Origin: Leishmania donovani
Lineage: Eukaryota; Euglenozoa; Kinetoplastea; Trypanosomatida; Trypanosomatidae
NCBI RefSeq assembly: GCF_000227135.1
Contig: NC_018239.1
Coordinates: 62,001-126,000, forward strand
Length of the DNA: 64,000 nucleotides
Direction: 5' to 3'
Position numbers and translations under genes: made by a program. Of this stretch, positions 59,319-64,000 are shown piece after piece. The first letter of the stretch is position 1. Every line of letters begins with the position of its first letter. Below the pieces are notes generated by a model. That model was not told the origin of the DNA, did not search any database, and saw only the letters and a program-made list of their open reading frames with translations.

Positions 59319-59784
59319 TACACGCACCTAATCCAGCACCTATTCGGTCTCTTTCAACCAAAGGACAGCATTGATGGTGTGAGATGAAGTGGTGAGTGCA
59401 AGCGCAGTCTCCTGGGTGCTGGAAGACAAGTCGCAGAGGGGATGGGTGGACGAGGCAGACACAAGCCACGCCACCTCTCCGGTAGGGGTGCTAGCCTCAC
59501 CGCGTCGTCTTTGGCGCGGACACCTGGGTGATGTCCTGGGGGAACACATGGAAAAATAGGGGCGTTGCGCGACCCGCCTCCTTCGCATCGCAGTTGGGCG
59601 ATGACTTGCATTCTCGCTTGCTCGCGTGCTCTCTACGTACTTCGCCATATTTTTTTTTCCACGAGTCTCCTCGCTTTTTATGCATACACACACACACACA
59701 CATATGTACAAGCATCACGTACGCATGTGCACACAGGCATGCAGCAGTCTTTCGCTCTTTCTTGCTCTTCCTCTGTGTGACGTT
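59319..59784. other. Spacer before the Vma12-like gene
   Basis: It has a T9 run at 59650-59658 with AG at 59664-59665, a (CA)n run at 59685-59702, and a T/C-rich stretch immediately before the ATG at 59785. No other gene was seen. Confidence 0.6.
59685..59702. repeat. (CA)n microsatellite
   Basis: About nine CA units in the 5' flank of the downstream gene. Confidence 0.85.
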
Positions 59785-61659
59785 ATGGTCTACGTGCGGC
59801 TCATTACCCCGGCGCTGGCGAGGCTGCTCGATGCGGCGGCCACCGCGCCTGAAATAGAGCAGGTCCGGCGTGACTTTATCGAGGAACGCCTGCACGCTCT
59901 TGTGCACACACAGTCACCATCCCAGCTGGAGGGTGCCCTGTGGATCTACATCGTCTCTCAGCAGCAACTGCTTTCGAGAACCGCGCACGACTCCAAAGCC
60001 CCGGCTCAGCAGCAGGGAACGAACTGCGGCGCGCTTGAAGCGCCAACGTCGTCCAGCAGCTCCAGCTGTCCGCTGCCGCCCTCGCTCTTGTTGCCCGAGT
60101 CCCTGACATGTATCAGCGACGCCGTGCGGTGGTACTGTGGCGAGTTGCCGGTGCCTGCTGCTTGCCCGGCAGCTGATGAGTGCGAGGCGGCTTCACAGAC
60201 GACGCCGCAGCCGCCGCAGGGGGCGCAACAAGAGAAGCAGCCAAAGTCAAAGACGGTCATCCACATCAAGCGAGAGCCTTGTGCCTTGCCGGCAGAGCAA
60301 CCGGGAGCACGGATCGATGAGCTCCTTCGACAGCGCCAGCAGCCGGCCCCGTTACCAGCGCCGTCGCAGCCGGCTCAGCGCCGCGAGCAGGCAGCTGGGC
60401 CCCTTGCTACCGTACAGCTGGCCCTCGATGCACTCGCCCAGCTCAAGCGTGTTCCCGCGCTCCTTCAGCCTCGCACCATCGCCCTTCTTGTGCGCGACTT
60501 TGTCTCGCTCTGGAGCCTCGTCTATCTGTGCAAGCAGCTGAAGCGCCACCAGCAGTGCAAGGAGCGTCTGCTGGCGGGCACGGTGACCGCAGCGATCGGG
60601 GAGATGGACGTGAAACGCGGTCTCGGCGGGGACTGGAGGCGTCGCGACCGCACTCGCATCGGGCACAGCCCTATCGCGCACGACGCCGACGCCGAGCCCA
60701 TCGCGGTGTGCTTCCACGATTACGATCTGCTACTGCCATGGGACCTTGTCCAGCGTGTATTGTCGCCGCCAGATGTCTCCATGGCAGCCACTGCAGCGCA
60801 GTGTCGAGCCGTGGAGGAGGCCAGGGCTGGCGCGCTGTCTTCCGCGTCTGCAAGAACGGCCGCCACCTCCCCTGCCTTCGCGCTCATCCTGAACCCTGCA
60901 GTGACGCCTATGGACGACAACCCAGACCGTCTACGCAAGAACGCACGCATCGACGCCATTGACAAGGCTGCCAGCAAGTACTACTACGCCTTGCTGTCAG
61001 CTCGCGCGCACGGGCAGACAAGTGAGCACATCCGCGGCGCACCGTCAGGAGCCTCCTCTGCGTCCGCCGCGGTCCACCAAGAGGCGTTGCGCAGCTCCTT
61101 GACGACAGTGGACATTGGCGAGTACGGTGTGCTCGACCCTTTGAGGATGCGCGCGCCGTCCTACCTTGCAGGAGCGAATAGGTCACTCTCTGGTGGCTTC
61201 GGCGGCGGGTCGTCGAGAGCGGCGTCGGCAAGTTCGGAGACGGCCGCCAAGTCGTATGCGTTATTTCTGCGCGACGCCTCGATCGGCTTCGACATCCAGG
61301 TGATGGCCCTCACCGGCGCCGGTGTTGGCTACTACCTCGGCTACCTGCGCGGGTTGTCGTCGGAGTGGTGCACGCTGTACGCCGTGGTCGGCCTTGTGAC
61401 GATGATGCTGGTGGACGCTGGTCTGCTCATAATTCGGATAGGACGGCAGGATGAGGCGGTGCTCAAGGCCCGCGCACGGATTCGCCAGCAGCGGGAAAAA
61501 CTGAATAAAGAAGGCGAGAAGCTCGTACGGTCCATGCAGGCCGCCGCAAGTCTATCTGCGGCCGACGGTGCTGAGCTGACTTTCGCCTCCGCTGGCAAGG
61601 CAGGCGCTGCAGCCCCCCTTAAGATGGAGACGGACCCGCACGCCAAGAAGAACCAGTAG
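59785..61659 (+). CDS. Two-pass membrane protein resembling V-ATPase assembly factor Vma12/TMEM199
   Basis: Start at 59785 (MVYVRLITPALARLLDAAA) gives 624 residues. Earlier in-frame ATGs (first at about 59680) lie in microsatellite-rich UTR-like sequence. The bulk is soluble and helix-rich with Gln/Pro/Ala-rich linkers. Near the C-terminus are two hydrophobic helices, at about 506-524 (VMALTGAGVGYYLGYL) and 531-552 (LYAVVGLVTMMLVDAGLLII). They are separated by a short turn and followed by a charged helix (RIRQQREKLNKEGEKL) and a Lys-rich end. The Gly-rich first helix, the short hairpin and the charged tail resemble Vma12, the ER factor needed to assemble the V-ATPase membrane sector. The N-terminal part is several times longer than in yeast or human. 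The gene is certain; the family is a moderate inference. Confidence 0.75.
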   Translation: MVYVRLITPALARLLDAAATAPEIEQVRRDFIEERLHALVHTQSPSQLEGALWIYIVSQQQLLSRTAHDSKAPAQQQGTNCGALEAPTSSSSSSCPLPPSLLLPESLTCISDAVRWYCGELPVPAACPAADECEAASQTTPQPPQGAQQEKQPKSKTVIHIKREPCALPAEQPGARIDELLRQRQQPAPLPAPSQPAQRREQAAGPLATVQLALDALAQLKRVPALLQPRTIALLVRDFVSLWSLVYLCKQLKRHQQCKERLLAGTVTAAIGEMDVKRGLGGDWRRRDRTRIGHSPIAHDADAEPIAVCFHDYDLLLPWDLVQRVLSPPDVSMAATAAQCRAVEEARAGALSSASARTAATSPAFALILNPAVTPMDDNPDRLRKNARIDAIDKAASKYYYALLSARAHGQTSEHIRGAPSGASSASAAVHQEALRSSLTTVDIGEYGVLDPLRMRAPSYLAGANRSLSGGFGGGSSRAASASSETAAKSYALFLRDASIGFDIQVMALTGAGVGYYLGYLRGLSSEWCTLYAVVGLVTMMLVDAGLLIIRIGRQDEAVLKARARIRQQREKLNKEGEKLVRSMQAAASLSAADGAELTFASAGKAGAAAPLKMETDPHAKKNQ

Positions 61660-63276
61660 CGCTAGCACTGACGTGCCTCGTGAATGGCTAGCACAGGAGG
61701 TCAGAGCGACATATCGCCACTGGTCTCGGCGGCCAGGCCGTGGATGGCGGGGCGGAAGCATGGGTAAAGTGTGAGGCGGAGGGGCCGTGCTCTCAGATGA
61801 CGGAGTCGGGGCATTGTGCCGTGACACCTGCGCGTCTGCGGCTGCTTCGCACCACGCGGATGGGCTGCCTGTGACACAGGGCCGCGCAGGGGCTGTCGCG
61901 TGGCGCATGGCCGCATGCGGTGCGGGGCAGGGCCATGGGCGCGTTCGAAATTCATGAAACGTCTGAGCTGCACTGCACGTTGCACTTTTTTTTCTTGTCT
62001 GCTGCTCTCTTCCCCTCGGTGGCGGCGCAGGTGTGCGGTGGTCTGCTGGCGTGTTTGCGTGTCTCTTTGGGTGATTCTAAGCTGCGCGAGCAGACTCGCA
62101 TCGCTGTTCGGCGGTGCCGGTTGCGGTATGCGCACACGCGTACGCGTATATGCGTTTTCGCTGCGTGTCTTCGGGGACGGAGGGAGTTCAGGCGGGGGTG
62201 GTTCAATGGAAGCCCGTCACGGCACACCCCGCTCTCACAGCAACCCGTCGAGCGGCAACGCCGGACAGCGCACAAGAAGGAGCACGGAACAACGGTGCCG
62301 TGGGCAGATGCATGCAGCTCGAATCGGATGACCCCTCTTCATCCCCCTCTTCGAGATGCGGACGCTAGTCCAGGTGCGGAACCTAGGATGACGGTGTGTG
62401 TGTGCCTGCACGTGCCTCGTGTGTGCAGCCCCAACACGTGAAGCTCGCCTTCGCGGCAACCCCTCCTCCCATGGCTACACGCACGGGCACCTACGCCCAT
62501 TCTCCACCACCCCCTCTCTTCTCTCTCATTGCCTCATCCTTTGCTCACACTCACGGGCGCACGCAGCAGAGTCCATATTAGCATTCACTGGAGCCCGCAT
62601 GCATCCACGCGGACGGCATGTGAGGCAGACTTTGACGGCCCCATCCCCACCCGTATCTACACTCAGCGTCCTTAGCTCCGTGAACTCGCGTGGTCATCGT
62701 CGCGATACACTTTATTTTTCGTTTGGAGCGGCTGTAGACATCTGTCGCTGCCACTGCTCTTGCGTGTGTCGCTCTTTCTCTCTTTCTCTGCTCCACTCCC
62801 TCCTCACCACCTTCTTCACCCTCTCTTGCAAAGACAGACAGTCCAGTTCGGGTGGCGTGGCTTCGCCGTGACTCAGCTTGCTCGCTCCCCCGACGGGTCA
62901 GCGTACAGAGACACGCACGGGGCAGCCAGCGCCCGCCTTTGCATCTCCCTTTAGTTTTTTTTTTGTTGCTTGCTCCTGCTTTCCTTTCCCATCGGTGATC
63001 GCGATTTTCAAGAGTCGCAAGTGGACTGTGTGTACCCCCTCACCCTCTCTCTCCCATCCGTGTCCGCATCACCACCGGCGTTCCCGTACGGCTACTGCCT
63101 GCTTGCGCCAGATCGCTCTGCAGTGGTGCGCGAGTGCGAAATCCGTGGTCCGTGCGCTGTGAGGTGGTGTTGGGAGGCGAGGGTGCGCCTGTCTTCTGCT
63201 GCCACTGCTGCGGCGAATGCAGTCCGACCATTTCCGTGCTTGCATTCGTCATTGAAAACGGCACCCGCTCTCCAAG
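61660..63276. other. Intergenic region with truncated SIDER-like copy
   Basis: After the SIDER fragment (61705-61936) the sequence is non-coding: a T-rich patch (61985-61995), C/T-rich stretches (62505-62530, 62768-62826) and a T run near 62953. AG at 62832-62833 after the second tract is a possible splice acceptor for the last gene. Confidence 0.6.
61705..61936 (-). mobile_element. Truncated SIDER-like element, second type, minus orientation
   Basis: This is nearly identical to the right part of 28263-28688 and to the reverse complement of the first 230 bases of the copy at 46931. The other half, including the CA/TG microsatellite, is missing. It lies about 45 bases after the stop codon of the preceding gene, that is, inside its 3' UTR. 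Confidence 0.7.
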
Positions 63277-64000
63277 ATGCCAACTGTGTCCATTGTAGGC
63301 GTCGATGCCGCCTGGGAGCCCTCGTGCTGCCCATCCGTGATCGCCGATGCTGCAGGCGCCGCCACGCGAGACAGCACCGGCCTTCTCGCAGTGCCGGAGG
63401 TGGATACGGAAACGGGCATCGTTATCCTAGACCTCGGGCGCCGCAGTGGTGACGCGAACGCATCTCGCGGTCCTCATGTCTATGGCGCCGCTCATAATGC
63501 CCCCAACAAGCCGCCGTGTTGGGCTCGAAACGATGGCGTGTGGGCACGGCTGCAGGCCGCCGGGTTCCCATGCCTCGTCGCTGTCCTGGCACAGCCGCTC
63601 GTGAGACCCGCCGCTGCACCACCACCACCACCACCACCACTGCCGCCGGCGCAGAGGACAGTGGAAAAAGGAAGCGCCGACAGGGGGTACGCGGACAGCG
63701 CTGGCCTCGGTTCAGATGCAGGGGCGGGTCTGGCGACCGCCTCTCTCCTTAGGCCCGCGTCATCCGCGGGTGCATCCAACCAGACGGCGAAGCCGCTGCT
63801 CGTGTATTTGCCCACTATCGTGCCCTCTGCCGCCACCCCCAACGACGCCGCTGCATCTGCCGGCTACGGCGATGCGTCAGGCGGGGTCGGTGATACTGAC
63901 TCGGAAGCACCGTCGGTCGCTGCGTTGCCTTCCTTCTCGCACAGCGTGTCGTCGCGCAGCGTGGTGGGTAAGCTGGGTAAGCTGCCAAGCCCTGACCTAT
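63277..64000 (+). CDS. 5' end of a hypothetical Pro/Ala-rich protein gene
   Basis: From the ATG at 63277 (MPTVSIVGVDAAWEPSCCPS) the frame is open for 241 codons to the window edge. It shows GC-rich third positions and a reading that makes sense as protein: VDTETGIVILDLGRRSGD, WARLQAAGFPCLVAVLAQPL, a run of about seven Pro at 63619-63639, then Ser/Ala/Gly-rich linker. No family was recognised from this fragment. A C/T tract and AG upstream (62768-62833) fit trans-splicing with a 5' UTR of about 440 nt. The product continues beyond the window, so length and function cannot be judged. Confidence 0.7.
   Translation, partial: MPTVSIVGVDAAWEPSCCPSVIADAAGAATRDSTGLLAVPEVDTETGIVILDLGRRSGDANASRGPHVYGAAHNAPNKPPCWARNDGVWARLQAAGFPCLVAVLAQPLVRPAAAPPPPPPPLPPAQRTVEKGSADRGYADSAGLGSDAGAGLATASLLRPASSAGASNQTAKPLLVYLPTIVPSAATPNDAAASAGYGDASGGVGDTDSEAPSVAALPSFSHSVSSRSVVGKLGKLPSPDL

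Noticed and set aside
1..64000. CRISPR arrays, bacterial operons, tRNA or rRNA genes
   Set aside because: No regularly spaced direct repeats or structured RNA gene signatures were seen. The genome type is eukaryotic (trypanosomatid).

Overview
The window is a stretch of a trypanosomatid chromosome, almost certainly Leishmania and most likely the L. donovani/L. infantum group. Every convincing gene is a single uninterrupted reading frame on the + strand, coding sequence is GC-rich with GC-rich third positions, and the spaces between genes are pyrimidine-rich with poly-Y tracts followed by AG (trans-splice acceptors). These are the marks of one polycistronic transcription unit. The ornithine decarboxylase here is exactly 707 codons with the long Leishmania N-terminal extension, and glyoxalase II has the trypanothione-type C-terminus. 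From memory, both genes lie on chromosome 12 in Leishmania; I could not run a search to confirm species or chromosome.

Layout, left to right: 3' end of a ubiquitin-specific protease (1-1001); a spacer with a SIDER-type degenerate retroposon; a large Ser-rich hypothetical protein (3590-6877); the proteasome ATPase RPT3 (8610-9845); glyoxalase II (10617-11504); a 1,584-residue hypothetical protein with basic clusters (12684-17438); a type-I membrane protein resembling a degenerate beta-lactamase fold (17878-19974); a messy 3.5 kb region with two sequence gaps and decayed coding sequence; cysteinyl-tRNA synthetase (23452-25806); a 3.4 kb spacer holding a decayed metacaspase and a SIDER-like element; a very large DEAH-box helicase with a C2H2 finger (29189-37972); a SET-domain protein (38608-40437); ornithine decarboxylase (41407-43530); a 4.8 kb spacer with a GT microsatellite and two fused SIDER-like elements; a coiled-coil protein (48363-53216); a SAC3/GANP-type mRNA-export protein (53622-59318); a two-pass membrane protein resembling V-ATPase assembly factor Vma12 (59785-61659); a truncated SIDER-like copy; and the 5' end of a proline-rich hypothetical gene running off the right edge (63277-64000).

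The genes are functionally unrelated (protein turnover, methylglyoxal detoxification, translation, polyamine synthesis, RNA metabolism), as expected in a trypanosomatid transcription unit where order does not imply an operon. Expression control is expected mainly through UTRs, so the SIDER copies in 3' regions are the most plausible regulatory elements.

The most interesting points are: a metacaspase relic at 27.2-27.9 kb that still shows both catalytic-dyad positions but is broken by frameshifts and a stop; a 553-N gap whose two flanks are copies of each other in the exact geometry of an unmerged contig overlap, so the apparent tandem duplication is probably an assembly artefact; a fused SIDER pair joined at a 9-nt shared sequence; a beta-lactamase-like ectoprotein lacking the SxxK nucleophile motif; and in-frame 5' extensions of cysteinyl-tRNA synthetase and ornithine decarboxylase that could create alternative N-termini. 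No CRISPR array, tRNA, rRNA or recognisable snoRNA was seen.
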